Positions 8,701-16,888 of a stretch of 38,095 bases of DNA are shown here, piece after piece. This stretch comes from an uncultured bacterium (lineage in GTDB: Bacteria; Cyanobacteriota; Vampirovibrionia; Gastranaerophilales; Gastranaerophilaceae). Within the stretch, counting starts at the first letter, position 1. Each line of letters begins with the position of its first letter. Under the pieces are notes generated by a model. The model was not told the origin of the DNA. It did not search any database and saw only the letters and a list, made by a program, of their open reading frames with translations. The stretch is taken from positions 1-38,095 of the forward strand of contig CACZPB010000008.1 in NCBI GenBank assembly GCA_902782905.1, in the 5' to 3' direction. The position numbers were made by a program, and so were the translations under genes.

Positions 8701-9147
8701 TTATTTTGTTTCGACTTTTTCTTGCTCTTTCTCTGCAACTTCTGATTTCGGAATCTGTGTTTCTTCAAGATTTCTTATTCTAAGCTCTGCTTCGTGTGCT
8801 TTTAGCATACTCTTAATAATAGTGTCATTCTGAGCTTGAGCTTTCATGTTGGCAAAAACTTCTTTGAGTTCTTCTTCGCTTAAACCGTCTTCAGATTTCA
8901 TACAAACAACAAGCTTTTCTTTTCTGAAAGTAAAGTAAGAAGCTGCTGTAATCCCCCAAAGTAAAAGTCCTTGAATAATCCCGATTGCAGGAAGCGCATC
9001 AATATATGAGGCTGCTAAGTTCCAAGCCTTCATTGCAACAAATCCGGGGAAAAATATAAATCCCGCCGCAAGGCAAGTCAGCATAAAACCAACATATATT
9101 AAACCCTTAATCCCTTTTATCTGAATTATATTTAAGTTCTTTTTCAT
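8701..9147 (-). CDS. Two-helix membrane protein of unknown function, coupled to ligA
   Basis: This 148-residue protein has two hydrophobic segments near residues 15-38 (LIYVGFMLTCLAAGFIFFPG) and 52-72 (ALPAIGIIQGLLLWGITAAS), then a cytoplasmic-looking, Glu/Lys-rich helical tail of about 70 residues. Its ATG directly follows the ligA TAG (TAGATG, no gap), with an AGGG element inside the end of ligA, so translation is probably coupled. No family is recognised. The tail (SEEELKEVFANMKAQAQ) could be a coiled coil or protein-binding segment. Confidence 0.7.
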   Translation of the reverse strand: MKKNLNIIQIKGIKGLIYVGFMLTCLAAGFIFFPGFVAMKAWNLAASYIDALPAIGIIQGLLLWGITAASYFTFRKEKLVVCMKSEDGLSEEELKEVFANMKAQAQNDTIIKSMLKAHEAELRIRNLEETQIPKSEVAEKEQEKVETK

Positions 9148-11127
9148 CTATTTTTTCCCTACCATAAAAAGAAATTCATCTTCATTCAATATTGTAACAC
9201 CTAAATCCTGTGCTTTGTCCAATTTAGACCCCGCATTTTCACCGGCTATTACAAATGTTGTTTTCTTGGAAACAGAGGACGATGTTTTTCCGCCCTTCGA
9301 TTTTATTATATCACTTGCTTCGTCTCTTGTCATTGATTGTAAAGTTCCCGTTAAGACAAATGTTTTTCCCGCAAGTTCATCTGTCTTGGGAGCGGATGCG
9401 TTGTCAAAACTAAAGCCTATCTGTTTGAACTCTTCGATGGTTTTTAGATTGTGCTCGTTATGGAAAAATTCGTAAATATTTTTTGCTATTTTATCCCCTA
9501 TTCCGTCTATAGAGGATAATTTTTCAATCGTTGCTTCTTTAAAATCCTCTAATGTCGGAAGTTCACCCGTTAAAAGTTCTGCTGTTTCTTTACCGACATT
9601 TCTTATAGAAATCGCAGTTATAAATTTTGAAAGCGGTTTTTTCTTTGAGTTTTGAATAGCGTTATACATATTTGTTGCAGATTTTTCTTTAACTAAATCA
9701 AGCTTCAGAAAATCTTCAATTGTCAATTTGTAAAAGTCTATAGGTGATTTTACAAGTCCTAAGTTGTAGAGCTTTTCAATTACAGAAGGTCCGACTGAAT
9801 CTATATCCATAGCTTCTTTAGAAACCCAGTACTCAAGTTTTGCTCTCAATACATCGGGACAATTCGGATTTGTGCAGTATAAATTGACTTCTCCTTCAAT
9901 TTCTCTCAATTGCTCACCGCAAGCAGGACAAACCGTTGGTGGTGTATAAATCGGTAAACCTTCGTGTTCATCACTGTCACAAACTTTGATAACCTTCGGT
10001 ATAATCTCTGCTGCTTTTTTGATAAGAACTCTGTCACCTATTCTTACATCAAGTCTTTTTATTTCATCAAAATTGTGCAGACTTGCTCTTGAAACAACGC
10101 TTCCTGCAAGGTTAACGGGTTCTAAAACCGCAACCGGAGTGACCGCTCCAGTTTTCCCTAATCCTATTTCAATATCTTTTAGGGTTGTAGAAATTTCTTC
10201 AGGCGGAAACTTGAAGGCAGTTGCCCATTTTGGAGCGCGAGAAGTATAGCCGAGCTCGTTTTGATAAGCCAAATTGTTCACCTTAATAACAACTCCGTCT
10301 GTTGCATAATCCAGATTAAACCTTTCTGTGTCCCAATATTTGCAAAAATCTATCGCACCTTCAATATCTTTAACCAGTCTTATATTCGGATTAATCTTGA
10401 AACCGAGTTCTTTTACATACTGAATGCCGTCCCAGTGAGTTTTAGGGCTTTTTTTCGCTCTTTCAATAATCGGCGTATAAGTAAACATCGAAAGGTCTCT
10501 TTTTGCAGTAATTGAACTATCCAATTGCCTTAGAGAGCCCGCAGCAGCGTTACGCGGATTGGCAAACGGTTTTTCGCCGTTTTTAAGATTTTCTTCATTA
10601 AGTTTTTCAAAAGAAGTTTTCGGCATATAAATTTCGCCTCTTACCTCAACATCAGCATCCTCAAATAGCTTTAGGGGGATAGCTTTTATCGTTCTTAAGT
10701 TTTGGGTGATTTCTTCTCCGATAATTCCGTTACCGCGGGTAGCACCGCTTTCAAAAATACCGTTCTTATATGCAAGCGCAATCGCAAGTCCATCAATTTT
10801 GAGCTCGCACACAAGCTCGACATTATCTCCGAACTCTTTTGTAATTTTTTCATACCATTTTCGAAGCTCATCATAGTTATATGTATTATCAAGGCTGTAT
10901 AGACGGTATTTATGTTTAACTTCTCTGAACCCCGTGCTTATTCCGCCGACCCGCTGAGTCGGGCTGTCGGGAGTTATAAAAAGAGGGTTTTGTCTCTCAA
11001 GTTCTTCAAGCTCTTTATACAATTTGTCATACTCAAAATCACTTATGAGAGGATTATCAAGCACATAATAATTGTAGGAATACCGGTTTAATTTATCTCT
11101 TAAATTTTTAATTCGTTCTTGAATCAT
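9148..11127 (-). CDS. ligA: NAD-dependent DNA ligase LigA
   Basis: The 659-residue protein is full length. Domain Ia (YSYNYYVLDNPLISDFEYD) is followed by the adenylation domain with the nucleotidyl Lys110 in CELKIDG, then an OB fold. A four-cysteine zinc finger follows (Cys400, 403, 418, 423), then a helix-hairpin-helix region (about 430-580) and a C-terminal BRCT domain (about 585-655, GKTFVLTGTLQSMTRDEAS). It seals nicks using NAD as the adenylate donor. It sits in a minus-strand run with envelope genes, 21 nt after a small basic protein and directly before a membrane protein, an unusual neighbourhood for an essential ligase. Confidence 0.97.
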   Translation of the reverse strand: MIQERIKNLRDKLNRYSYNYYVLDNPLISDFEYDKLYKELEELERQNPLFITPDSPTQRVGGISTGFREVKHKYRLYSLDNTYNYDELRKWYEKITKEFGDNVELVCELKIDGLAIALAYKNGIFESGATRGNGIIGEEITQNLRTIKAIPLKLFEDADVEVRGEIYMPKTSFEKLNEENLKNGEKPFANPRNAAAGSLRQLDSSITAKRDLSMFTYTPIIERAKKSPKTHWDGIQYVKELGFKINPNIRLVKDIEGAIDFCKYWDTERFNLDYATDGVVIKVNNLAYQNELGYTSRAPKWATAFKFPPEEISTTLKDIEIGLGKTGAVTPVAVLEPVNLAGSVVSRASLHNFDEIKRLDVRIGDRVLIKKAAEIIPKVIKVCDSDEHEGLPIYTPPTVCPACGEQLREIEGEVNLYCTNPNCPDVLRAKLEYWVSKEAMDIDSVGPSVIEKLYNLGLVKSPIDFYKLTIEDFLKLDLVKEKSATNMYNAIQNSKKKPLSKFITAISIRNVGKETAELLTGELPTLEDFKEATIEKLSSIDGIGDKIAKNIYEFFHNEHNLKTIEEFKQIGFSFDNASAPKTDELAGKTFVLTGTLQSMTRDEASDIIKSKGGKTSSSVSKKTTFVIAGENAGSKLDKAQDLGVTILNEDEFLFMVGKK

Positions 11128-11148
11128 ATCCTGAAACTAATCCTTTAA

Positions 11149-11361
11149 CTATACGACAATACTAAATCCAAGCGCGGATTCAGTGCTGCGGCAGAGCTTT
11201 CTGTTTTCTATCTCCAAATCTCTATCCAACTGAAGTTTTGTTTTCTTTGCATAACCAAGTCTTTGTTGTATCTCATTCTGATTTTTCTTTAGAGAATTCA
11301 AAACTTTTATCTTTTTGCCAATTCTGATGCCTTTTGGAATAATACCTAAAATTCGTGCCAT
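11149..11361 (-). CDS. Small basic coiled-coil protein of unknown function
   Basis: The product is 70 residues and strongly basic at the N-terminus (ARILGIIPKGIRIGKKIKVL), followed by a helical, probably coiled-coil stretch (KKNQNEIQQRLGYAKKTKLQ). An AAAGGAG ribosome binding site 8 nt before the ATG supports translation. It lies 36 nt downstream of the O-antigen-ligase-like gene and 21 nt upstream of ligA on the same strand, so it is probably part of the same transcript. Its function is unknown; nucleic-acid or membrane-surface binding would suit the charge. Confidence 0.6.
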   Translation of the reverse strand: MARILGIIPKGIRIGKKIKVLNSLKKNQNEIQQRLGYAKKTKLQLDRDLEIENRKLCRSTESALGFSIVV

Positions 11362-11397
11362 TCAAGAAACTCCTTTACACAAAAAACAAACACTTTT

Positions 11398-12687
11398 TTA
11401 TTTTATTATAACTCTGATTATACCAATCATAATCCAAAATGTAAATTGAATTTGCGGTCTGAAAAATACGGTATCCACCATCCCGTGAGCAAGTATTCCA
11501 ATTATCGAAACGGTTGCAGCCAAAACAAAAACTGACTCAGCAGATTTTTGCGAAAAGATGAATTTTAATGCTTTTATGATATTTACCCCAAGAAAAGCCA
11601 AGAAAGAAATTAGCGCAAAAATTCCGCTTTCTACTGCTGTTTCCAGATAGATATTATAAGCGCTCAGAGCATCAAACCCTGTTTTCATATATAACCCGTA
11701 AATTTCTCTGAAATTTTGGTTTCCACACCCAATTCCCAAGAGCCAATTATCCTTGAACATTTGAACGCAAGAGTTATAAACGTTGAATCTGAACGAATTA
11801 GAGCTGTCTCCTCTCATTGCAAATATAGAAAAAATTCTTGCCCTTAAAGATGCTGTGGAAACTACAACGAACGAGAGTGCCAATGCGCAAAAGCCGATAA
11901 TTGTTGTAAATATTTTTTTGAATTTTGGCTCAAGAAACTTGTATATTACAAGGACAAGAACAATAAGTTCAAAGAAAAACGCAATATAGGCACCTCTGCA
12001 CCCTGTAAAAACAAGTGCGACAGAAGATGCTAATCCGCCGAGCAATGCAATGGGAAGAAGCTTTTTATTAAAAAACGGCAAAGCTATAAAAGCCGGAATA
12101 ATTGATAACATATATCCGCCAAACAAGTTCGGATTGTATGGTTTCAAAGTCCCGTATACTCTTGTCATAACTTCTTCGGGATTAAGTGAAGACATATCTT
12201 GCCAGCCAGAAATTTCCTCAACTGCTCCAAAATTTTGCAAAAAGGCAAATATTGTTTCATAAGCCGCCGAGAGGCAAAATGCAACAAAAAACCACTTAAT
12301 TTTGTCTCGGTTATCTTTCAGATAGTGAACAGTAGAAACATAAAATCCTAAATATGTCAGAGTTTTAAAAAATCCTTTAAGGCTCAAATACAAAAGCGAT
12401 GAACCTGCAAGGCTTATAATCACAAAAATAAAGTACGCAAGCAAAAATTTGTCCGCCAAATTCATCTCAAATTTTTCGCCTGATTTAGTCAATATTTTTA
12501 TTCCTGTCAGTAGGATGGCAAACAGCGCAAAGTATCCTATATCATCCGAACTTGCAATTGTAGAGCTCAATATTACAAGCATAATATTAGCGCCAATAAG
12601 CCAATCCAAGTTTTGAAGAAGAAAACTTTTTTCATATACAGGCTTAAAAAGTTTTTGAAAATTCTCTAAAATGCCATTTATAAGCAT
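11398..12687 (-). CDS. O-antigen ligase/polymerase-like membrane protein (Wzy_C type)
   Basis: This 429-residue polytopic protein has roughly ten hydrophobic segments. It shows the O-antigen ligase/polymerase pattern: CRGAYIAFFFELIVLVLVIY after a central helix pair, then a large external loop with LLGIGCGNQNF and AYNIYLETAVESGIFALISF, matching the usual G-x-G...N-x-Y-L-x-x-x-x-E-x-G signature. Members transfer or polymerise undecaprenyl-linked glycans at the outer face of the inner membrane. It lies 12 nt after the DUF4330-like gene and is downstream of a heptose-kinase-like gene, consistent with surface glycan assembly. Whether it is a ligase (WaaL), a polymerase (Wzy) or a glycosylating enzyme cannot be decided from sequence. 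Confidence 0.8.
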   Translation of the reverse strand: MLINGILENFQKLFKPVYEKSFLLQNLDWLIGANIMLVILSSTIASSDDIGYFALFAILLTGIKILTKSGEKFEMNLADKFLLAYFIFVIISLAGSSLLYLSLKGFFKTLTYLGFYVSTVHYLKDNRDKIKWFFVAFCLSAAYETIFAFLQNFGAVEEISGWQDMSSLNPEEVMTRVYGTLKPYNPNLFGGYMLSIIPAFIALPFFNKKLLPIALLGGLASSVALVFTGCRGAYIAFFFELIVLVLVIYKFLEPKFKKIFTTIIGFCALALSFVVVSTASLRARIFSIFAMRGDSSNSFRFNVYNSCVQMFKDNWLLGIGCGNQNFREIYGLYMKTGFDALSAYNIYLETAVESGIFALISFLAFLGVNIIKALKFIFSQKSAESVFVLAATVSIIGILAHGMVDTVFFRPQIQFTFWIMIGIIRVIIK

Positions 12688-12699
12688 TTTTACCGGTTC

Positions 12700-13239
12700 C
12701 TATCCTAATTCTTTATTTTCCCCTGAGTCTTCGACGTTGACTTCAGACATAACTCTAACATCGGAAATTGTTCCGTTAAACTTGTAATTTTCACCCTCTA
12801 AGGTTACTGGAAGACCCATCTTTATCTTGTTTCCGCCAACTACGGCTCCGTCTTTTGTGATTTTTGCAACATCTTTTATTGTTACAATTGCATCAAAAAC
12901 TGACGGCTGTGTCGGGTCATTGATTATAATATATTGTTTTTCAGATTTTGCTGAAGGCAGTGCCGTTTGTCTCGGATTTGACGTAACATCTAAGACTTCA
13001 AGCTCCGTATAGGGAACATTTCTTATGGTAATAAATGTTTTGTCATTTGTTTTTATAGGGAATGCTTCACTGGTAGTTGTCACGCCTCTCAAGAAAACTT
13101 CAAACGTAATCGGTGAAGTTGCCTCTATTTGCTTGTCGGCTGTCTGTCTAAAATGTTTCATTGTGAACAGTCCGACTAAAAGCGCAATAATTACTCCAAC
13201 TAAAATTATAATATCCGCTATGCTGATTTTATTTTTCAT
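12700..13239 (-). CDS. Membrane-anchored DUF4330-like protein
   Basis: The 179-residue protein has an N-terminal membrane anchor (about residues 8-27, ADIIILVGVIIALLVGLFTM) and an extracytoplasmic beta-rich domain. That domain has two similar modules (ITFEVFLRGVTTTSEAFPIK and FDAIVTIKDVAKITKDGAVV) and a closing GNKIKMGLPVTLEGENYKFN segment. The arrangement and length fit DUF4330, a family I associate with cyanobacteria and Firmicutes polysaccharide loci; the assignment is from memory of the pattern. It sits between the sugar kinase (8-nt gap) and the O-antigen-ligase-like gene (12-nt gap), so all three are surely co-transcribed. Confidence 0.7.
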   Translation of the reverse strand: MKNKISIADIIILVGVIIALLVGLFTMKHFRQTADKQIEATSPITFEVFLRGVTTTSEAFPIKTNDKTFITIRNVPYTELEVLDVTSNPRQTALPSAKSEKQYIIINDPTQPSVFDAIVTIKDVAKITKDGAVVGGNKIKMGLPVTLEGENYKFNGTISDVRVMSEVNVEDSGENKELG

Positions 13240-13247
13240 AATCTCTC

Positions 13248-14267
13248 CTACTCATCCACTTCAATAGTATCGGGCACTGATTTTAGAATTTCTTCCAGAG
13301 TTGTTGTAGCGCATCCGTATTGTTTGATAACAATACCGGCTGCAATATTACCTATAATTGCAGCATAAACAGGCTCTGCACCTGCTGCGAGTGCAAGAGT
13401 GTAAGTAGCTGTAACCGTATCTCCGGCTCCTGTTACATCAAAAACTTTAGACTTGTTAAAAACAGGAATATGAGTGTATTTGCCGCCTTTTTCAATTACA
13501 ACCATACCCTCAGAGCCGCAAGTTATGAGTACAGAAGGCGCATCTGTTTCTTGTATAAGCTTGCCGCCTGCCATAAGAAAATCAGCCTTGGATTTCAAAT
13601 AATATCCGACGTGTTTTTGAGTATCAGGAAGGTTTGGCGTCATAGAGGTTACACCCTTGTACCTGTTAAGCTCTTTTTGTGCGTCAACAATAACGATTTT
13701 ATTCAGTTTTTTTGCTCCGTCCACAACAGTACTGATAACCTTATCTGTTAATGTTCCTATATGATAATCAGACAGTATAACCGCATCGTGTTCGGGAAGA
13801 AGTCTGTTAATAGCCTCTATCATTTTGTCTTCAGTTTCTTTAGATATAGGGGCGTTTGTCTGGCGGTCAATTCTTACAATCTGCTGGGTTACGGATTGTG
13901 AACAAGAACCAGAAATCCTTGTTTTTGTAATAGTTTTACGCTCTTTGTCAACGATTAAATTATCACAATTTATATTAGCCTTAATGAAGGCTTCTCTTAA
14001 ATCCTGAGCTTGATAATCATCACCAATTATACCAATAACACTGACTTTACCTTTATTAAGCTCTGAAACGTTATGAGCTGCGTTTGATGCTCCGCCCAGA
14101 ATAAAGTTCGTGTGAGTATGCTGCAAAATAAGCACAGGTGCTTCTCTTGAAATACGTTCTGTATCGCCGTAAACCATCTCATCAAGCGCCAAATCACCAA
14201 CCACAAGGATTCTGGGCTCATCAAGTTTTCTAATTGTTTCTTTAAGTTTCTCTCTGTCGATATTCAT
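13248..14267 (-). CDS. PfkB-family sugar kinase, RfaE1/HldE-kinase-like
   Basis: The 339-residue ribokinase-fold protein matches the kinase domain of RfaE1/HldE. It opens ILVVGDLALDEMVYGDTERI, has the conserved EAP and GGASNAAHN substrate region (about 43-64) and ends with the PfkB signature FDVTGAGDT, in which Asp283 of GAGD is the catalytic base. The RfaE enzyme phosphorylates D-glycero-D-manno-heptose 7-phosphate at C1 for LPS core or S-layer glycan heptose. There is no nucleotidyltransferase domain fused here. One difference is VDAQ in place of the usual VDPK before the SRYRG-like RYKG. It is the first gene of the six-gene minus-strand run. Confidence 0.8.
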   Translation of the reverse strand: MNIDREKLKETIRKLDEPRILVVGDLALDEMVYGDTERISREAPVLILQHTHTNFILGGASNAAHNVSELNKGKVSVIGIIGDDYQAQDLREAFIKANINCDNLIVDKERKTITKTRISGSCSQSVTQQIVRIDRQTNAPISKETEDKMIEAINRLLPEHDAVILSDYHIGTLTDKVISTVVDGAKKLNKIVIVDAQKELNRYKGVTSMTPNLPDTQKHVGYYLKSKADFLMAGGKLIQETDAPSVLITCGSEGMVVIEKGGKYTHIPVFNKSKVFDVTGAGDTVTATYTLALAAGAEPVYAAIIGNIAAGIVIKQYGCATTTLEEILKSVPDTIEVDE

Positions 14268-14345
14268 ATCATCTTCCCTTACGATTGCTTAAGATTAGAA
14301 TATAATATATAATAATTATAATACAAATAAACCGAGAGAGATTAC

Positions 14346-15164
14346 ATGGCTGGTAACTTTTACAACAAGAATGATTCTTTGGATATTAACGAACTTGCGG
14401 CATTAAATAATGACATATCTGATGATATGTTGGAAAAATTGTCTCAGCAGGTTGCGCAGCAGGGTACAACAATGAATGAAAATGACGATACAACTCTGTT
14501 TGAAGAACCGAAAAAGCCTGAACCGGCACCAGCCTCAAATGATGAAGGCGGATATGAAGATGATTTTATTCGCAAATTTAAGGCAAAACAAAATAAAGTA
14601 AATTCTCCGGAACCTCAACCCGAACCTCAAGCAGAACAAGTTACAGAGCCTGTTCAAGAAGTGCAAGAACCCTTAACTCCGCAGTCTGAAGCACAGACGC
14701 CGGAAATAACACAAGAACCGGCACCGATACAGCCTCCCGTGGAACCGATAGAGCAGGTGACGAACGGCAATATTATGGAAAAAGCCGTTACAAAAGAGCA
14801 GCTGCAATACAACGACAGTCTTGACTATCTTGACGGAAATACAAAATATTCAAAATACGTTATCTATGTCGACCCGCAAAATGTTGATTTTATTGAAAGT
14901 TTAACGGTCAAAGAGCGTAAGAACCTTATAAACAGTATACTTAGAGAACAAGATGATATAGGAATAACAAAACAGCGTTACAAAAAAATTCAAACTATTA
15001 TAACGCATGCAATTGTTGCAATTTTAACAGTAACAATTGCGGTTCCGGTAATTTATTACACAATTAATGCGTCTTTAGAAGCATCTATAAACAATTACAG
15101 ACGCTCTCAAACAAACTTCCAAACTCTATATAAAGAAAACGGAAAAATTACAAATAAAAATTAG
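14346..15164 (+). CDS. Pro/Glu/Gln-rich protein with a C-terminal membrane anchor, unknown function
   Basis: The 272-residue protein has three parts. The acidic N-terminus (1-50) is followed by a low-complexity linker rich in Pro, Glu and Gln (about 53-135, with PEPQPEPQ repeats). A predicted helical domain follows (about 148-215), containing YSKYVIYVDPQNVDFIESL and RKNLINSILREQDDIGITKQ. One membrane helix lies at about 219-240, with a short polar tail. The layout suggests a cytoplasmic domain tethered by a C-terminal-proximal anchor. A GAGAGAG ribosome binding site supports the start, and TATAAT-rich sequence lies upstream. Its TAG overlaps the TAA of the convergent gene (TTAG). No family is recognised. 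Confidence 0.7.
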   Translation: MAGNFYNKNDSLDINELAALNNDISDDMLEKLSQQVAQQGTTMNENDDTTLFEEPKKPEPAPASNDEGGYEDDFIRKFKAKQNKVNSPEPQPEPQAEQVTEPVQEVQEPLTPQSEAQTPEITQEPAPIQPPVEPIEQVTNGNIMEKAVTKEQLQYNDSLDYLDGNTKYSKYVIYVDPQNVDFIESLTVKERKNLINSILREQDDIGITKQRYKKIQTIITHAIVAILTVTIAVPVIYYTINASLEASINNYRRSQTNFQTLYKENGKITNKN

Positions 15165-15862
15165 GCTGCCTGTTGTGGTTTCAGTGCATTGGCAATTTTT
15201 TCACCAATTACATTGCCTGTTACATAAGAACCGATTGATGCCGTAACAAACAATAACCCTTTTGCTACTTTTGGTGCGTGTTTAAATACATGTTTATTCA
15301 TAAATGTTTTTGTTTCGCAGAATTTCTTAATAGCATCAGCTTGTTCTTGTTTATAAAACGGTAATCTCTTATACAAAGCTTCTCTTTCGGTAATTTCATA
15401 TTTTCCGTTTTTATAAGAAGCTTTTGATAATCCTAATATCCTTTTAGCTGCGCCTTCACCGAGTAACATTCCTCCGAATGAACATCCGCTTATTATTGCA
15501 GCGCTCTGCTTGTCATCTGCAAATGCAACCTTAACTGCCTCTGTAGCACCAATAAGAGGGTTAATGTTGTTCATGGTAAATCTTAATACTTTACCTGCTC
15601 CGTTTGCAATCTTGTCGGCTTTTAAAAACGCATTCAAAGCTTTTTCTTTCTCTGCAACTTTTGCTGCTAATCCCGCATTAGTTTCTTTTGCAATATTAGC
15701 TGCTCCCTCTACTACTTTTGCAGTTTGACCAGCTGCAACATCATAATCCATAATACTCAAAATAGGATTGTTACGTCCGTTACCTTTGCCGATTCTTCGA
15801 GGAGCAAAGATTGAACCTGACGTTACAAACGGTAAAAATGCTGTTATTGCAGATACTGCCAT
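15161..15862 (-). CDS. Ala/Gly-rich membrane-associated protein of unknown function
   Basis: The 233-residue product has a hydrophobic N-terminus (AVSAITAFLPFVTSGSIFAP) and a basic Gly/Arg patch (RRIGKGNGRNN). Helical Ala/Lys-rich stretches follow (EGAANIAKETNAGLAAKVAE), with Gly-rich hydrophobic segments near residues 128-140 (IISGCSFGGMLLGEGA) and 202-222 (GLLFVTASIGSYVTGNVIG). No family is recognised; it has the look of the lineage-type membrane proteins in this window. AAAGGG lies 11 nt before the ATG. The conserved block AAATACTTTAT-N5-TATAG lies upstream, with a TTAACA -35 box at a 17-nt spacing. Confidence 0.65.
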   Translation of the reverse strand: MAVSAITAFLPFVTSGSIFAPRRIGKGNGRNNPILSIMDYDVAAGQTAKVVEGAANIAKETNAGLAAKVAEKEKALNAFLKADKIANGAGKVLRFTMNNINPLIGATEAVKVAFADDKQSAAIISGCSFGGMLLGEGAAKRILGLSKASYKNGKYEITEREALYKRLPFYKQEQADAIKKFCETKTFMNKHVFKHAPKVAKGLLFVTASIGSYVTGNVIGEKIANALKPQQAA

Positions 15863-15899
15863 CTAATTTTAACCCTTTACACTATACGAGTACTACACA

Positions 15900-15920
15900 C
15901 TATATTTATATAAAGTATTT
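15900..15920 (-). promoter_or_regulatory. Conserved promoter block AAATACTTTAT-N5-TATAG (copy 2)
   Basis: Read on the minus strand: AAATACTTTAT (15920-15910), five bases, TATAG (15904-15900). A TTAACA hexamer (15927-15922) lies 17 nt upstream of TATAGT, making a sigma-70-like promoter with the conserved block in its spacer. It serves the gene starting at 15862. Confidence 0.6.
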
Positions 15921-15953
15921 CTGTTAAGAGAAATTGCAAAAAACGAGAAAAAC

Positions 15954-15982
15954 TTTACAATTCTTTACAGAAAATGTATTAT
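15954..15982 (+). promoter_or_regulatory. rnpA promoter, probable leaderless start, with TTTACA direct repeat
   Basis: TTTACA (15954-15959), a 17-nt spacer, TATTAT (15977-15982), then 6 nt to the ATG at 15989. A second TTTACA at 15964-15969 makes a 10-bp-period direct repeat overlapping the -35 box. No Shine-Dalgarno sequence precedes the rnpA start. Confidence 0.65.
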
Positions 15983-15988
15983 TTTAAT

Positions 15989-16333
15989 ATGCTTCAAAAA
16001 GAAAACAGACTAAAAAAGCGCTCGGCATTTGCAGCAACATATAGAACGGGAAAAACTTTTCACTCTATGGGAGTGACAGTTTTTGTCGGAAAAGAGAAAA
16101 AAAACGAGAGTCCGACAAGAGTTGGTTTTGTTGTGAGTAAGAAAATTCACAAGCGCGCAGTCAAGAGAAACCGAATTAAAAGATTAATGAGAGAAAGTTG
16201 CAGGCTTTTGATAAAAGACGGAGCTTTTTCTGACAAATACATCTCACTGATTTTTGTTGCTTCTTCAAAACTTTTGAATAAAAACTTTAAAGAAGTAGAT
16301 ACAGCTATAAAGAATCTGGTAGCAAAATTATGA
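15989..16333 (+). CDS. rnpA: Ribonuclease P protein component
   Basis: The product is 114 residues if started at the ATG at 15989 (MLQKENRLKKRSAFAATYRT). The frame also has an ATG at 15974, but that one lies within the promoter spacer, whereas 15989 fits the family's RLKK-x-x-x-F start. The signature basic helix KRAVKRNRIKRLMRES is present, followed by FVAS near the end. RnpA binds the RNase P RNA and aids 5' processing of pre-tRNAs. The usual upstream rpmH is missing. The stop overlaps the next gene's start (ATGA), and that gene is not yidD or yidC. Confidence 0.92.
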   Translation: MLQKENRLKKRSAFAATYRTGKTFHSMGVTVFVGKEKKNESPTRVGFVVSKKIHKRAVKRNRIKRLMRESCRLLIKDGAFSDKYISLIFVASSKLLNKNFKEVDTAIKNLVAKL

Positions 16334-16878
16334 TAGACGGAATTGTAACACCCGCACTTCGTGATATAGATTATCTTGCGCCTGCGGCGCCTTATCCTGT
16401 AATACCATCAGGAATAACTGTTCACGAAAACAGTATTTACAGATACTCAATTCCTACTGATGAACAGCCGACGTTGTCTATTGTAGATTATATCCCTGAC
16501 CATAACGGAAACTTTATCAAACCCGGATATTATCAGCTTGCGCTCTCAGACGACAGAGAATTTTTGTATCTTATTGAATCCAAGGACTTAATTGCAATTA
16601 TTCCTGTTTTTAAATTGGCCGAAAACGAGGCAGAAGTAAGGAAGCTGTATGCAAGTAAAAAAGAGCTCACTAAAAAAGAAAAGCAAGCTCGAGCAAAGAA
16701 AAAACGTAAAGATAAAATGAAAAAGATTATAGATGAAAAGTACGCAGTAACCGGCGCAACGCCGCCAAAAGAATACGAACACATGGAGGCGACAATTGAG
16801 TACGTAAAAGACGGGGGATATTATCTTATTATGTACGAAAAAGGTTATATAAGGGCTTGGGGAGCAATTAAAAGATAA
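16330..16878 (+). CDS. Unknown protein translationally coupled to rnpA
   Basis: The 182-residue protein overlaps the rnpA stop by four bases (ATGA), so translation is very likely coupled. Residues 1-100 look beta-rich, with many Tyr/Ile/Pro residues (YRYSIPTDEQPTLSIVDYIP and GYYQLALSDDREFLYLIESK). A very basic helix follows (about 110-136, KKEKQARAKKKRKDKMKKII), then a small beta-rich tail (GGYYLIMYEKGYIRAWGAIK). The Lys/Arg helix could bind RNA or sit on a membrane. It replaces the yidD/yidC genes usually found here. No family is recognised and no signal peptide is present. Confidence 0.7.
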   Translation: MIDGIVTPALRDIDYLAPAAPYPVIPSGITVHENSIYRYSIPTDEQPTLSIVDYIPDHNGNFIKPGYYQLALSDDREFLYLIESKDLIAIIPVFKLAENEAEVRKLYASKKELTKKEKQARAKKKRKDKMKKIIDEKYAVTGATPPKEYEHMEATIEYVKDGGYYLIMYEKGYIRAWGAIKR

Positions 16879-16888
16879 GTTTAATTTA

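Noticed and set aside
10695..10902. Overlapping small frames on both strands within ligA
   Set aside because: Both lie inside the adenylation domain of ligA, which is intact and in frame.
13320..13751. 143-residue plus-strand frame
   Set aside because: It lies antisense to the well-supported PfkB-type kinase, is Cys/Asn-rich in an unprotein-like way and has no ribosome binding site.
15974..15988. Upstream ATG for rnpA (five extra residues)
   Set aside because: It falls inside the -10/-35 spacer of the predicted promoter and adds residues not seen at the start of RnpA proteins.
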